Origin: Anaerolineae bacterium
GTDB lineage: Bacteria; Chloroflexota; Anaerolineae; Aggregatilineales; JAFGMM01
Direction: 5' to 3'
Assembly: GCA_027494055.1 (NCBI GenBank)
Contig: JAOSJO010000023.1
Coordinates: forward strand, 503,919 to 567,918
Length of the DNA stretch: 64,000 nucleotides
Shown: positions 28,798 through 39,233 of the stretch, piece by piece
Numbering within the stretch: the stretch's first letter is position 1
Layout of the letters: each line of letters begins with the position of its first letter
Notes under the pieces: model-generated
Told to the model about the DNA's origin: nothing
What the model saw: only the letters and a program-made list of their open reading frames with translations
Databases searched by the model: none
Made by a program: the position numbers and the translations under genes

Positions 28798-29871
28798 CTA
28801 ACTGAGCCAGGAGTCCAGGTTCGCGCGCACGAAGGCGTCGTCGTTGAGGTGCGGGTAGGCGCGGTAGACGCGGTCGATTTCCGCCGACTGGCCGGGCGAG
28901 AGTCGCTCTCTCGGGTTCAGGCACAGCACATTCGCGAGCAGCCCCTGCCGCCGCAGCACCTCATGGACGCCCGCTATCGCGCCGGCGTACTGGTGCGCCG
29001 CGTCGAAGAACGCCGCGTTCGCGTCAGTGACCTGGGCGGCCAGCGTCAGCAGCGCCGTCGGGATGGCGTCCTGCGCGCGCAGCGCCCGGCACCGTTCGAG
29101 CTGCGCCACGGCCTGGTGAGTCCAGCACGCCCAGTGACCCAGCAGCCCGCCGACGATGCGCACGCGGACCGCGCCGCGCGCCGTCTCAAGCGCGTACTCG
29201 GTCAGCAGATCGACGATGATGTTGTCGTCGTTCCCGGTGTACAACGCAATCTCGCCCGCCCGCCCCGCCTCGGCAACCGCGCGGACCACGTCCAGCGTCT
29301 GGTAGCGGTTGAACGGCGCGATCTTGATGGCGACGACGTTGGGGATTTCGACGAACCGCCGCCAGAACGAGTAGGGCAGCAGGCGTCCGCCGGCGGCGGG
29401 TTGCAGGTAGAAGCCCATCAGCGGGATGGCGCCGGCGACCGTCTCGCAATGCCTGACGAGGGCGTCGTCGTCCGCGTCCTTCAGCGCCGCCAGCGACAGC
29501 AGCCCGGCATGGTAGCCCAGCGCGCGCGCCGTCTCCGCCTCCGCCACCGCCTGCCGCGTGTCGCCCACGATGCCCGCGATGCGCACCGTCTCCCGCCCGG
29601 TCGCGGCGTCGCAGGCGGCGATGGTCTCCGCCGCGAGTTCCAGCACCGGCCCCAACAGGCCATGCGCCGGGTCGCGGATTTCGAACTGGGTGGTGTGCAC
29701 GCCGACGGCGACGCCGCCCGCGCCGGCGGCGTGGTAGTAGCGCGTGAGCGCGCGCTGCCGCCGCACATCGAACTGGCGCGCGTCGGTCAGCGCCAGCGGG
29801 TGCGCCGGGATCACCATACCTTCGCGCAGCTTCGCCCACAGCGCCGGCGCGAGCATTGGATAGTCGGCCAT
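28798..29871 (-). CDS. dihydrodipicolinate-synthase-family lyase/aldolase (DapA-like)
   Basis: A 357-residue TIM-barrel protein of the DapA/NAL superfamily. The Schiff-base Lys is in PNVVAIKIAPFNRYQ (about residue 180) and the catalytic Tyr in IPLMGFYLQPA (about 150). The usual GTTGE loop is replaced by VGVHTTQFEIRDP. It is longer than true DapA (about 290) and sits with sugar dehydrogenases, not lysine genes, so a keto-deoxy sugar acid is a likelier substrate. Its ATG overlaps the stop of the upstream dehydrogenase by one base. It is the last gene of the minus-strand locus and converges on the molybdoenzyme gene. Confidence 0.8.
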   Translation of the reverse strand: MADYPMLAPALWAKLREGMVIPAHPLALTDARQFDVRRQRALTRYYHAAGAGGVAVGVHTTQFEIRDPAHGLLGPVLELAAETIAACDAATGRETVRIAGIVGDTRQAVAEAETARALGYHAGLLSLAALKDADDDALVRHCETVAGAIPLMGFYLQPAAGGRLLPYSFWRRFVEIPNVVAIKIAPFNRYQTLDVVRAVAEAGRAGEIALYTGNDDNIIVDLLTEYALETARGAVRVRIVGGLLGHWACWTHQAVAQLERCRALRAQDAIPTALLTLAAQVTDANAAFFDAAHQYAGAIAGVHEVLRRQGLLANVLCLNPRERLSPGQSAEIDRVYRAYPHLNDDAFVRANLDSWLS

Positions 29872-30905
29872 CAGTAAGCCCCGTCCCGTACTTCAAAGTG
29901 AGTCGGCTTGTCCAGCAACCGCCCGCCGCTGGCGATCCAGGCGGCGGTCCAGCGCAGGATCGGCTCCAGGGGTGTCGGCGGCGCGCCAAGCTGCGCCTGC
30001 AGCCGCGCGGTGTTGCTCAGGAAGGCGGTATCCGCCTCCTTGCCCACGAGCGTGACCGGCCTGCCCATGAGGTCGCCGAGCCGCAGCGCGACCTCGCGCG
30101 TGGACAGCGGGGCCGGCCCGGTGAGGTTGAACGCCGCCGGCGGCGAAGCCGCAAGCGCCAGCGACCGGATAATCATCTCGTTGGCGTCGCCCTGCCAGAT
30201 GTACGGCATGTAGCCGGTCGTGACGTCCACCGGTTCGCCCCGGTAGACCTTCAGCGCGATGTCCACCAGGACGCCGTAGCGCAGGTCCACCGCGTAGCTC
30301 AGGCGCATCAGCGCCACCGGCGTGCCCTGCCGCCGGGAGAAGTGCTCGAAGATGCGCTCACGCGCGACGGCGCTGTTCGCGTACTCGCCTAGCGGCGTCA
30401 GCGGGTTCCCTTCGCGCGAGCCGCCGCCCTCGACCGGCGCAAGCGGGTACACGTTGCCGGTCGAGAGCGCGACGATGCGCGCCTGTGCGTACCGCTGCGC
30501 GGTGTGGGCGGGCGCGAGGGTGTTGATCGCCCAGGTGAGCGCGGGGTTGTCGGTCGTCCCGAACTTCATGCCGACGAGGTAGATCACGTTCTGTGCATCG
30601 GGCAGGCGCGCTACCGCGTCCCGGTCCATCAGGTCGCACGAGAGCGTGCGCACGCCCTGCGCCTCCAGCCACGCGCGCGCGCCGGCGTCGGAGAAGCGGC
30701 TGACGGCGATCACGTCGAGCGCGCGCCCGGCGGCGTCGGCGGCGCGGCGCGCCAGCACGGCCAGCGTCGGCCCCATCTTGCCGCCCGCCCCCAGGATCAC
30801 GAGCGGGCTGTGCAAGGTCTGGACGAACGCGACCAGCGCAGCGCGCGGACGGGTCATCAGCTCGTCCAGCGCGGCCTCATCGGGGAGGGTGTGCGGCAGG
30901 TCCAT
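29871..30905 (-). CDS. NAD-dependent epimerase/dehydratase family protein (extended SDR)
   Basis: 344 residues with a Rossmann start placed unusually late: LVILGAGGKMGPTLAVLARR at about residues 35-54, preceded by a helical cap. VIYLVGMKFG and IVALSTGNVYP give the SDR Ser/Thr region, with YANSAVARERIFE in the place of the YxxxK catalytic helix; here Lys is replaced by Val/Ala, so the enzyme may be atypical. The C-terminal part binds substrate (AFNLTGPAPLSTREVA). In this context a uronate-dehydrogenase-like or 4-epimerase role is possible but unproven. It is coupled to the DapA-like gene downstream. Confidence 0.7.
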   Translation of the reverse strand: MDLPHTLPDEAALDELMTRPRAALVAFVQTLHSPLVILGAGGKMGPTLAVLARRAADAAGRALDVIAVSRFSDAGARAWLEAQGVRTLSCDLMDRDAVARLPDAQNVIYLVGMKFGTTDNPALTWAINTLAPAHTAQRYAQARIVALSTGNVYPLAPVEGGGSREGNPLTPLGEYANSAVARERIFEHFSRRQGTPVALMRLSYAVDLRYGVLVDIALKVYRGEPVDVTTGYMPYIWQGDANEMIIRSLALAASPPAAFNLTGPAPLSTREVALRLGDLMGRPVTLVGKEADTAFLSNTARLQAQLGAPPTPLEPILRWTAAWIASGGRLLDKPTHFEVRDGAY

Positions 30906-30917
30906 CGGCGCGTCCTG

Positions 30918-31901
30918 CTAGAGCGTCTGCACGGCGTGCGCGGCGATGGCGCGCCGGGCCGCGAACGTGATGCGCGCCGCCCGCAGCGCTTCGGGGATGC
31001 CAATCGGGCTGGGCGCGCCGTCCAGGACCACGCGCGCCACCACGTCAAGCATCCCGCGCAACCCCTTGTCCTCTTCGGGGAGGGCGACGGTCTCCCGGCC
31101 TTTGGGCGAATACACGTCCATCTGCTGGAAGCCATACATGACAATCGTGTGATTGGCGCACGTGATCACGATCTCCTCCTTGGGAAAGCCGTTGTTCCCC
31201 AGGCTGGAGAGCATGAGCGTCCCGGCGGAGCCGTCCGGGAAGCCCAGGGTGATCAGGGCGCTGTCCGGGCCGGCCTTTGGCGTCTCGGCGACGAGCACGC
31301 CGCCCTCGGCATACACGCGCACCGGGTCCTGGCCGGCGAGCCGGCACATCATATCCAGCGCGTGGCCGGCCTCGCCCACCACGCGGCTGCCGCTCATCGC
31401 CTCGTCGAGCAGCCAGCCCCGGCTGTACGGGTACCAGTCGGCCCAGCGGTGGCAGACCAGCATGGGCGCACCGAGCGCGGCGAGAATTTCGCGCGCCTGA
31501 AGCGTGAACGGCGCGATGCCCCGGTTGTAGCCGCCGGTGTACGTCACGCCGGCGGCGCGGACCGCTTCCGCGACCGCCAGGCAGTCCGCTTCGTTGAGCG
31601 CCATCGGCTTCTCGCAGTAGATGTGCTTGCCGGCGCGCGCCGCGCGGATCGTCAGGTCGGCGTGGGTGTGGTGCGGCGTCACGATCATCGCCACGTCCAC
31701 CGCCGGGTCTTGCAGCGCGCGGTCGGCGTCGCCGGTGGCGTAGGCCGCGCCCGCCTGCCGGGCGATGTCGCGCGCCGCGTCCAGGTCAGGGTCTACCGCC
31801 GCGTGGATGTGGAAGCGGTCGTCGGCGAGCAGGTTGTTCAGGTGTGTGTGGCGGACAAACCCGCCGCACCCGATAAGGGCGACATTGAGTGTGGTCGTCA
31901 T
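30918..31901 (-). CDS. Gfo/Idh/MocA-family oxidoreductase, copy 1
   Basis: A 327-residue NAD(P)-dependent sugar dehydrogenase. The N-terminal Rossmann fold is VALIGCGGFVRHTHL (residues 7-21). AGKHIYCEKPMALNEADC contains the EKP catalytic Lys motif (about 95), and GEAGHALDMMCRLAG carries the conserved His region. It is strikingly similar to the gene at 44346-45325 (same GGFVRHTHL, HIYCEKPM, CNNHT/CANHT and YGF segments), so the two are paralogues within one locus. Its ATG overlaps the amidase stop by four bases. Confidence 0.88.
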   Translation of the reverse strand: MTTTLNVALIGCGGFVRHTHLNNLLADDRFHIHAAVDPDLDAARDIARQAGAAYATGDADRALQDPAVDVAMIVTPHHTHADLTIRAARAGKHIYCEKPMALNEADCLAVAEAVRAAGVTYTGGYNRGIAPFTLQAREILAALGAPMLVCHRWADWYPYSRGWLLDEAMSGSRVVGEAGHALDMMCRLAGQDPVRVYAEGGVLVAETPKAGPDSALITLGFPDGSAGTLMLSSLGNNGFPKEEIVITCANHTIVMYGFQQMDVYSPKGRETVALPEEDKGLRGMLDVVARVVLDGAPSPIGIPEALRAARITFAARRAIAAHAVQTL

Positions 31902-32837
31902 GCCTGTGTCACTTCCGTCTGAGTAGAATCCAACGCATCCGCGCCCGCAGGGATCGGGTCACTCGGCGCATGGGGGCGCGTGATCGGGGTGTAAGTGTCG
32001 GGCCGGCGGTCGTTGAGCATGTCAACCCGCCACACGTAGTCGCCGCTGCGCGTGAAGTCGGCGGCGAGGCGAGGCGCGTCCAGGTCGATGCGCGCGATCG
32101 CCATGCCGACGTGCCGCCCCGCGTCGGCGGCAATCATCCCGTCAGGGCCGATGATGCTGCTCCGCCCGATCAACATACCGGGCCGCCAGGCGCGGTCGCG
32201 CCCGCAGCCGAAACACGCCGGCACGTGGTACACGCCGTTGTGGACCGCGGGGCTGCGCAGCAGCACGTCCATGAACTCGCCGCCCCAGCCGCCCATCACG
32301 TGCGGCCAGAAGATCACCTCCGCGCCGTTGAGCGTCAGGCAGCGCGCGCTTTCCGGGGAACGAGTTGTCGTGACAGATCTGCACGCCAACGCGCCCGAAG
32401 TCCAGGTCGAACACCGGCCACGCAGCGCCGGGCACGATCCCCAGCGCCCTCTCGTCCTCGGTACAGTGCACCTTGAGGTAACTGCCCGCCGGCTTTCCGT
32501 CGCGGTCGATGAGTAGCGCGGCATTGCGCATCACGCCGTCGATCATCCCCAGGACCGGCGCAATCACGTACATGTTGCGCCGGCGCGCCACCGCGCCGAG
32601 CCGCGCCGCCGCTTCCTCTAGCGCGCCCTCCGCCTCGACGGCGGCGCGGTCCGCGTCCAGCGCCAGCCCCAGGACGTTGAACGTCTCGCCCACACAGGCG
32701 ATGTCCGCGCCGCGCGCGCCGGCCTGGTCCAGCCAGTGCTCCGCCGCGTTGAAGTTGCTCGCGCGCTTCTCGGCGTCCGTCTCCCCCGCAGGGAAGGCCG
32801 GAAGCTGCACCGAAGCGATGGTGACTTCCCGTGTCAT
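31898..32837 (-). CDS. carbon-nitrogen hydrolase (nitrilase superfamily; one frameshift)
   Basis: About 313 residues restored. The Glu-Lys-Cys triad is readable: CVGETFNVLG (Glu, about 50), YLKVHCTEDE (Lys, about 120) and VGVQICHDNSFPES (Cys, about 155). NGAEVIFWPHVMGGWGG and the C-terminal ADFTRSGDYVWRVDMLNDRRP follow. The superfamily cleaves C-N bonds of amides or nitriles, or transfers acyl groups. At 32355-32358 four G (plus strand) should be three; this joins HDNSFP to ESARCLTLNG. It is co-transcribed with the sugar genes and could remove an amide or N-acyl group from the imported substrate, which is inference. Confidence 0.85.
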
Positions 32838-32852
32838 GCCATACCCTCTCCG

Positions 32853-35800
32853 CTACCCTGCGCGCAGCGCCTCCAACCTGCCGTCGGCCCGCGCGATGAC
32901 GATTGTATCCTGCCCCAGCAACTGCATAGCGCGCGCATCGACGGGGTACGCGCCGCGCTCCGCCCAGTCTGCGTCCAGCACGAGGACGCCCTGCCGCGTG
33001 GCGACGGCCAGCGCGCCGCCGAGCAACCCCGCCAGCCCGACGACCGGCGCGCCCACGCGCCGCCTCCGCAGCGGACGCCCGTCGGCCTGGGCAAACGCCG
33101 CCACGAACCCATCGTACCCGCCGCAGATGATGGCGGCCTCGCCGTTGATGTCGCCGGGCAGGCCGGCCGTGAACGGGGTGCCGCCTTCGATCTTCCAGCA
33201 CCAGTCGCGCGCGGCGAGCGAGAGCACGCCCACGCCGTTTTCGGCCATCGCGACGATGCCGTCGCCCGCCCCGACGCCCGGAGTCCACGCGAACAGGCGC
33301 GTCACGCCGTTGACGAAGGGCACGACCCGGCGCAGGGCGCGGAACATGGGCTGATCGACGCCGCCAAACGAGATGGACGCGCCGCTTGGCGCAAGGCCCG
33401 GCTTCCCCTCGTAGTGGAACAGGCCGTGATTCCACCCGCAGCGCGCCCACAGGTCGCCGGGGCCTGTGCCCTGCGGCGGGACCACGAGCAGGTCCGTCAG
33501 CCACGAGCCATCGGCCCAACTGTGCCCGACGATCTCGCCGTCGGGGTCGAGAAAGACGACGATAGAGTACCCGCCGACCGCCAGCGCGGCGCGGCCGTCC
33601 GCGCCACGGCGCCAGACCGTCAGGGTCTCGATCACGTGGATCCAGCCGAAGAAGGCGTCCTTGCGCTGCCTGAAGCGCTCGCCCAACGGGATAGTCTGGC
33701 GCAGAACGCCATCCGGCGCGAAGATGCGAATCTCGCCGCCCAGGAAGCCGACGCAGATTGCCCGCCGCCCGTCGCCGTCGAGGTCGTGACACGACACGTG
33801 GCTGACCGGGTAGCCCAGCGCCACGCGCCACGCCTCCGCGCCGTCTTCAGCGAGCACGATCAACTCGTCCACGCCGTTGACGAGGACGATCTGCGGGCGT
33901 CCGTCGCCGTTGAGGTCGGCGGAGAGCATGTGCTTCACCGGCGGGCTGACCTTCTCCGTGCCGTACAGTTCGATCTCGTGCAGCACGAGCGCCGTCTGCC
34001 CCGGCGGCGCGGGCACGTCCACGCGGACCTGGCGCGCGCTCTGGTTGGCGTTGACGCGGCGCGTCTCGAACCGGTCTTCCATGCCGCGATAGCGCTTGAA
34101 CAGCCGCACGCCCGTCTCGCTCTCCACCGCGACGCGTCTCCGGTCCTGGACGAAGCCGTCGTTGCTGAGCGTAATCTCGATGCCGTCCGGCAAGGGCCGG
34201 AACGCACCGAGGAAGGGTTCGGGCCGGGTGTCGCCCACGATGGTCAGGTGATCGAGGGCGGTCTCGGCGGGGAAGGTCAGGGTGATGGCGTAATTGGGCG
34301 CAGGCGGCCACTGCTGCCACGACTCGCGCAGTTCCGGCAGCACGGTATCGACCAACTGCTCCGGGAAGCCATCGACCGGCCTGGGGTCGGCGTCTGCGGT
34401 CACGTTGCGCAGCCGCGCCGGGACCCGCGTCCCGCTGTCGTAGGTCCATGCCGCGCCCAGCCCCGAAGCCGTGAGGCGGGAGGCCGGCGCCGCCGCACCG
34501 GGCGAGCCTTCTGCCGGCGCGAGGGCGCGCATCTGCTCGGCCAGCGCCGCCGACAGCGCTGCGCACGCCCCGGCGGGCAGGTCAACCGTGACGGCGCTGC
34601 CTTCTGTGATCGTGTAGATGCCGGTCACGTCGTCGCACACCAGCGTCAGCGTGGCGTCGGCGCGCTCCGGCGTGTCGAGGCGCGCGGACAGCCGGCCCCG
34701 CTTGAGGTCGATGTGCAGGCCAAGCGGCGGCCCCGCCGTCTCGAAGCGCCAGCCGACCCTGTCGGCGGCCAGGGCGGTGGCGCGGCTCAGCACGATGTCG
34801 TTCGGCGTCACCCACGCACTGGCGGCCTGCACCGACAGGCCCGGCGCGCGCATCGCGGCATGGTCAGCGCGCGCGGCGGCGCACCACGCGGCTGGCGTCC
34901 CGTCCACGGTGATCAGGGCCTCGCCCGGCGCGAGCGGGACAATGTCCAGATTTTCGGGGGCGGCGTCAGGGCGCACATAGAACAGATTCTGGAAAGTCAC
35001 CCAGTCGCCGGCCCGGTATTCGCCCTCGCGGCGCTGGCGCAGCACGTAGGGGTGAGACGCGCCGTCGTTGAAGACCTCTTCGTTCGTCATGGGCAGCGCC
35101 TCGCTGCACCGGAGCGTGAAACGGTGCGCCCCCTGCCGCGCCTGCCAGGTGCGGCCTTCCAGTTCTGCATAGCCCGGCGTGCGCCACGTGCACGTGAACG
35201 TAAACGGGCCGTCGGATTGCGCCTCCAGCGCGTCGATCACGACGAAGAAGCCGGCCCCTTGCTTCGACCAGAAGATGTGGCGCGTCCAGTCGGCGTGATG
35301 ATAGTCAGGGAGGCGCGTTGTGGTGATGCCCACCGGATCGAAATCGTCCACGGCGCGCCACTCGGCGATGGGCGGGAGCAGGGTGTCGTTGTAGCCGTCG
35401 CTGACCATGACGCCGTTCTTGTGGTACGGTGCGTGCAGCCGCGTATTCTGGATGAGGAAGATGTGCCCGGCCTGCGCAAAGCGCACGATGCAGTTCGCGG
35501 CCTGCATGTGGCCCTGCCACCGGTAGCCGCCCTGGTACCCTTGCAGCAGGATGAAGGCGTCTTCGGGTTCGAAGCCGCTGCGGATGACCAGCTTGTCGAA
35601 GCCGGCTGCGCGCGGCAGCCGGTTGATGTCGATGCCCTCGCCGCGCAGCCAGGTCTCCGGCGCGTTGACCATGTGGCCCTGGTACTCGATGTGTTCGGGC
35701 GGGTTGTCGTTGATCGCCTGCTGGTGCGGCGTGACGGGCAACACCTGAATCCCGCTCAGGCTCTCAGGGCGTTTCGGCGGCAGCTCCGCGCCGGTGTCGA

Positions 35801-37185
35801 ACTTGTGCATGAAGATGGGCGTGAACGAGAGAAACCCGCCCCGGATGGGCACGGCCAGGTTCGGCATGTTTTCGAGAATCCACTTCAGCTCCCCATCCTG
35901 GTAGTAGAAGGCGCACGCGGCGACCGCCGTGGTGGCCTCCTGCTGCACGTACATCGCGCCGGTGTGGGATTCGCCATAGCCGCCCTGCCCCGCGCCGGCC
36001 CCCATGTTGTCGTGCAGGGCGAGCGCGCGCTCGGCGGCGCGCCGCGCGTTGCCGCTCTCGAAGAAGCCATAGCGCTCTTCGCCCATCGCGTACCAGAACA
36101 GGGTCGCCATGTTGTTCAGCGTGCTCTCGTCGTCCTGGTCGTCGATGCCGGCCCGCGCCAGCCCGTCGAGGAACGTCTGGCATTCCGCGAGCCACCGGTC
36201 GCAGAGCGCGCGCACGGCGGGGTTGGGGTTGGCGTGCCGCTGGAGGTAGCGCGCGATCAGGTAGAACTCGTAAGTGCCCTTGCCATGATGCCGGTGGCCC
36301 AGCGGCGGGTGGTCGTGGCGCATCCGCCACCACATGTCCTGTGTGCCGAGCGCGGTGCCAAGGAGCAGTTGGTCCGTGTGCAGGATGTCGGCCTCGTCGA
36401 GAAAGCCGCCGGCGATGATCCACGGCAGCGCCCGGAGCAGCCGCTCCAGGAAGTAGTGCCAGTCGCCGTAGCTGTCGCCCATTTCGGCGTTGAACGCGCG
36501 CAGCCGGTCCGCCGCCGCCGCGCCATAGCGGGCGTCGCCGGTCCACGCATAGATCATGCCATTGGCGCTGGCCGCCGTAATCAGGTCGCGGTTGAGGGTG
36601 GGCTGCGGCGCGCCGAGCAGCGCGTTCGGCCAATCACCGATCTGGCGCGCCAGCCACGGCTCCATTTCGATGTCCAGCATGTAGGGCACGGTCAACGGGT
36701 CCGCGCCGGCGCGGTCGCGGATGTAGCCAATGAGGCGCTCGACCGCGCGCGCCACGCCGCGCGGGGTGCTCCCGCCGGCGAGGATGACGTTCGCGCCCAT
36801 GCCGTAGGCGTTGACGATGGTCCGCAGATCGTAACCCTCGCCGCCCGGATACAGGGCGTCGGTCGCGCAATAGTAGTGCGCGTAGAGCGGCATCACCGCC
36901 CGGTTCGTGTTCAGGTTGCCGAGCAGAATGAGCGGCTGCGCGCGGAAACGGTCGGGGGAGGGGCGTGCTGCGCGTCGGGATGGCGTCGGTGTCCGCCGCC
37001 AGCGCCGGGCGCGCGCCGGCGGCCTGCGCGATGGCCGCCGCCAGTTCCCCGGCGAGGGCGGCGTAGGTCGGGTCGTCGCCGGGATACAGGATGGTGGCGA
37101 AGCACCGCCCACCCTGGGCCAGGGTCGTATCTCGCTGAACGGTGCGCGGAAGCATCTCCGGCCTGGAATCAGAAGCCTGCTGCAT
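32853..37185 (-). CDS. very large polysaccharide-lyase-like protein with C-terminal repeat region (one frameshift)
   Basis: About 1444 residues restored. An alpha/beta head (LILLGNLNTNRAVMPLYAHY, GMGANVILAGGS) is followed by an alpha-helical toroid-like region (DWHYFLERLLRALPWIIAGG, NMATLFWYAMGEERYGFF, GGYGESHTGAMYVQQEA). A beta-rich middle follows, as in heparinase II/III-type lyases (VMVSDGYNDTLLPPIAEW, HIFWSKQGAGFFVVIDALEA, FTCTWRTPGYAELEGR). From about residue 1080 come VCBS/FG-GAP-like repeats (LSADLNGDGRPQIVLVN, CHDLDGDGRRAICVGF, GDINGEAAIICGGYDG), a probable beta-propeller. No signal peptide is visible, unusual for FG-GAP proteins. The frame breaks at 36954-36958 (five G, four needed). 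Family assignment is by architecture only. Confidence 0.65.
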
Positions 37186-37254
37186 GAAGTCTACTCTCCT
37201 CTATCAGGTCGATGTGTGTTTGTTCAGGGCGTGCGTGCGGGGGATCGCCAGCCG

Positions 37255-38139
37255 CTAGCCTTTGATTGCGCCGATGGTGATCCCTTTCAGGAAATAGCGT
37301 TGGAAGAACAGGAAGACGACGATCATCGGCACGGCGGCGATGGTCGCGCCGGCCATGACCTCGCCGATGGGCGTCACCTGGCCGGTGTCCTTCGGGCTGA
37401 GAGCAGGACCTAAGCCAACGGGCAGGGTACGCATCTCTTTGGAGCTGGTGACAACCAGCGGCCACACGAAATTGTTCCAGTTGCCGATGAACTGGAAGAT
37501 GGCAAGCACCGCCATCCCCGGCACGGCCAGCGGCGCGATGATGCGCAGGAAGATGGTGAACTCGCCCGCACCGTCCATGCGCGCGCTCTCGATCAGTTCG
37601 GTGGGCAGCGAGCGCATGAACTGGCGCATCAGGAACATCGCCCACACGCCGCCCGTGATACCCGGCACGAGCAGCGCCCAGAAGGTGTCATACCAGGCGA
37701 AGGCGCGGATGATCTGGTATTGTGGGATGATGAGGATGAAGCTGGGCAGCATGAGCACAGCCATCAGCATCCAGAAGAGCACCTCGCGCCCGAAAAAGCG
37801 CAGCTTGGCGAAGGCGTAGCCGGCCAGCGAGCCAAAAAACACCGCGCCGGCGGTGCGCGCCAACGCCACGAGCAGGCTGTTGCCGACCCAGCGCGGCAGC
37901 GGAAAGCGCACGAGCAGCGCGTTGTAGTTGTCAAGCGAGAGCCGTTCCCAGTTGGGCAGCACACGCGGCGGCCACACGTTGAGCAACTGGTTCGGCTCGA
38001 AGCTGTTCTTGATCATCCAGTAGATGGGGAACAGCGCGAGCAGCGCCCAGAGCGTCAACAGAGTGTACGCGAGGATGTTGATGAAATCCGCGCGCGTCCA
38101 TTGCCGGCCCTGAAACGCAGAGAACCCTTTTATCGTCAT
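37255..38139 (-). CDS. carbohydrate ABC transporter permease, MalG type
   Basis: A 294-residue inner-membrane protein with six predicted helices (LAYTLLTLWALLALFPIYWM first). The EAA loop contacting the ATPase is LIESARMDGAGEFTIFLRII (about residues 190-209). It ends FFQRYFLKGITIGAIKG, the characteristic MalG-family tail. It follows the MalF-type permease by 8 bases. No ATPase gene is in the locus, so a shared MsmX-like ATPase elsewhere is expected. Confidence 0.93.
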   Translation of the reverse strand: MTIKGFSAFQGRQWTRADFINILAYTLLTLWALLALFPIYWMIKNSFEPNQLLNVWPPRVLPNWERLSLDNYNALLVRFPLPRWVGNSLLVALARTAGAVFFGSLAGYAFAKLRFFGREVLFWMLMAVLMLPSFILIIPQYQIIRAFAWYDTFWALLVPGITGGVWAMFLMRQFMRSLPTELIESARMDGAGEFTIFLRIIAPLAVPGMAVLAIFQFIGNWNNFVWPLVVTSSKEMRTLPVGLGPALSPKDTGQVTPIGEVMAGATIAAVPMIVVFLFFQRYFLKGITIGAIKG

Positions 38140-38147
38140 CGCCGCCC

Positions 38148-39142
38148 CTAGTACTCCACTTCCGAAGCGAACACGCGGAACTGCACGACCGAGAAAATCA
38201 GAATAGCAAAGAACAGCACCACCGACTGCGCGGCGGCCAGGCCTAAGTTCAGCGACGTGAACGCCGAGCTGTAGATGAGATAGCCCACCGTCTCAGTCGC
38301 GCCGGGATAGCCCGGCCCGCCCTGCGTCATGATGTAGATCTGTTCGAAGACCTGGAAGTTGCCGATGAAGCCGACAACAAAGAGATAGAGCAACGTCGGG
38401 CGCAGGAGCGGCACGGTCACGCTCCAGAAGCGCTGCCACTCGCCCGCGCCGTCGATCTTCGCCGCGTCGTAAAGCTCGGTGGGGATCGCCCCCATCGCCG
38501 CCGTGAGGAACACCACCGACACGCCCACCCCCCCGATGATGCTCATCAGGATGACGGAGAACAGCGCGATTTGCGGGTTTGTGAGCCAGTTCACCGGTTC
38601 GATGCCAAAAAGGCTGAGGAAGAAATTCAGGATGCCGTAAAACGGGTTATAAATCCACAACCAGACCAGGGACAAGATGGCTGTCGAAACCACAGACGGC
38701 AGGTAGTAAGCGCTTTTGTAGAACACCTGCACGCGCGCGCTGCGCCGGAAGATGAACTCGGAGAGCACGAGCGCGAGCAGAATCCCGCCCGGCACGGTGG
38801 CGATTGTATAGACCAGCGTGTTCTTCATTGAGTTCCAGAACTGCGGGTCTTTGAAAATCCACTCGAAGTGCCGCAGCCCCACCCACTCCGTCTGGCCGTA
38901 GTACATCTCTTGAAAAGCCAGCGCGATGACGCTGACCACCATGTACACGGTGAACACCAAGAAATCGATGAGCAGTGGCGCGATGAAAAGATAGGCCCAC
39001 TTGTTGCTGCGCCGTATCTGGTCCCTGATCTTGACCCAGGCGCGTAGACTGGCGCGTCAGTGGGCGCGGGACCAGGCCACGACCGTTTCGCCGCCAGCGC
39101 GGTGGAGCCGCCCGTCTTGTGCGGCGCGCCGCTTTCGGCCAT
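38148..39142 (-). CDS. carbohydrate ABC transporter permease, MalF type (one frameshift)
   Basis: About 331 residues restored. The ATG at 39142 is preceded by AGGAGG at 6 bases, the strongest ribosome site in the locus, and gives MAESGAPHKTGG. The first membrane helix WAYLFIAPLLIDFLVFTVYM is in a different frame, so a one-base indel must lie at about 39020-39056; the total span is one base short of a multiple of three. The EAA loop is ELYDAAKIDGAGEWQRFWSV and GGPGYPGATETVGYLIY is typical of MalF/UgpA permeases. It forms the channel with the MalG-type partner downstream. Confidence 0.88.
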
Positions 39143-39182
39143 CGTGAGCCTCCTATCCGCAGGGCGCGGGATGCATGACAAG

Positions 39183-39215
39183 CGCTGCGGGCGGCAGTAT
39201 ACGCCGCCCGCAGCG
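39183..39215 (-). repeat. perfect 13-bp hairpin between binding-protein and permease genes
   Basis: CGCTGCGGGCGGC and its exact complement flank a 7-base loop (39196-39202), just after the solute-binding-protein stop and about 40 bases before the permease ribosome site. There is no T-tract. Hairpins here commonly protect the binding-protein mRNA or attenuate readthrough, giving more binding protein than permease. Confidence 0.6.
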
Positions 39216-39233
39216 TGACAAACGATGTCGCCC

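Noticed and set aside
32736-37187. 1483-codon open frame on the plus strand
   Set aside because: It is antisense to the lyase-like gene, rich in Arg/His/Gly with no domain motif, as expected when a high-GC gene is read on the opposite strand.
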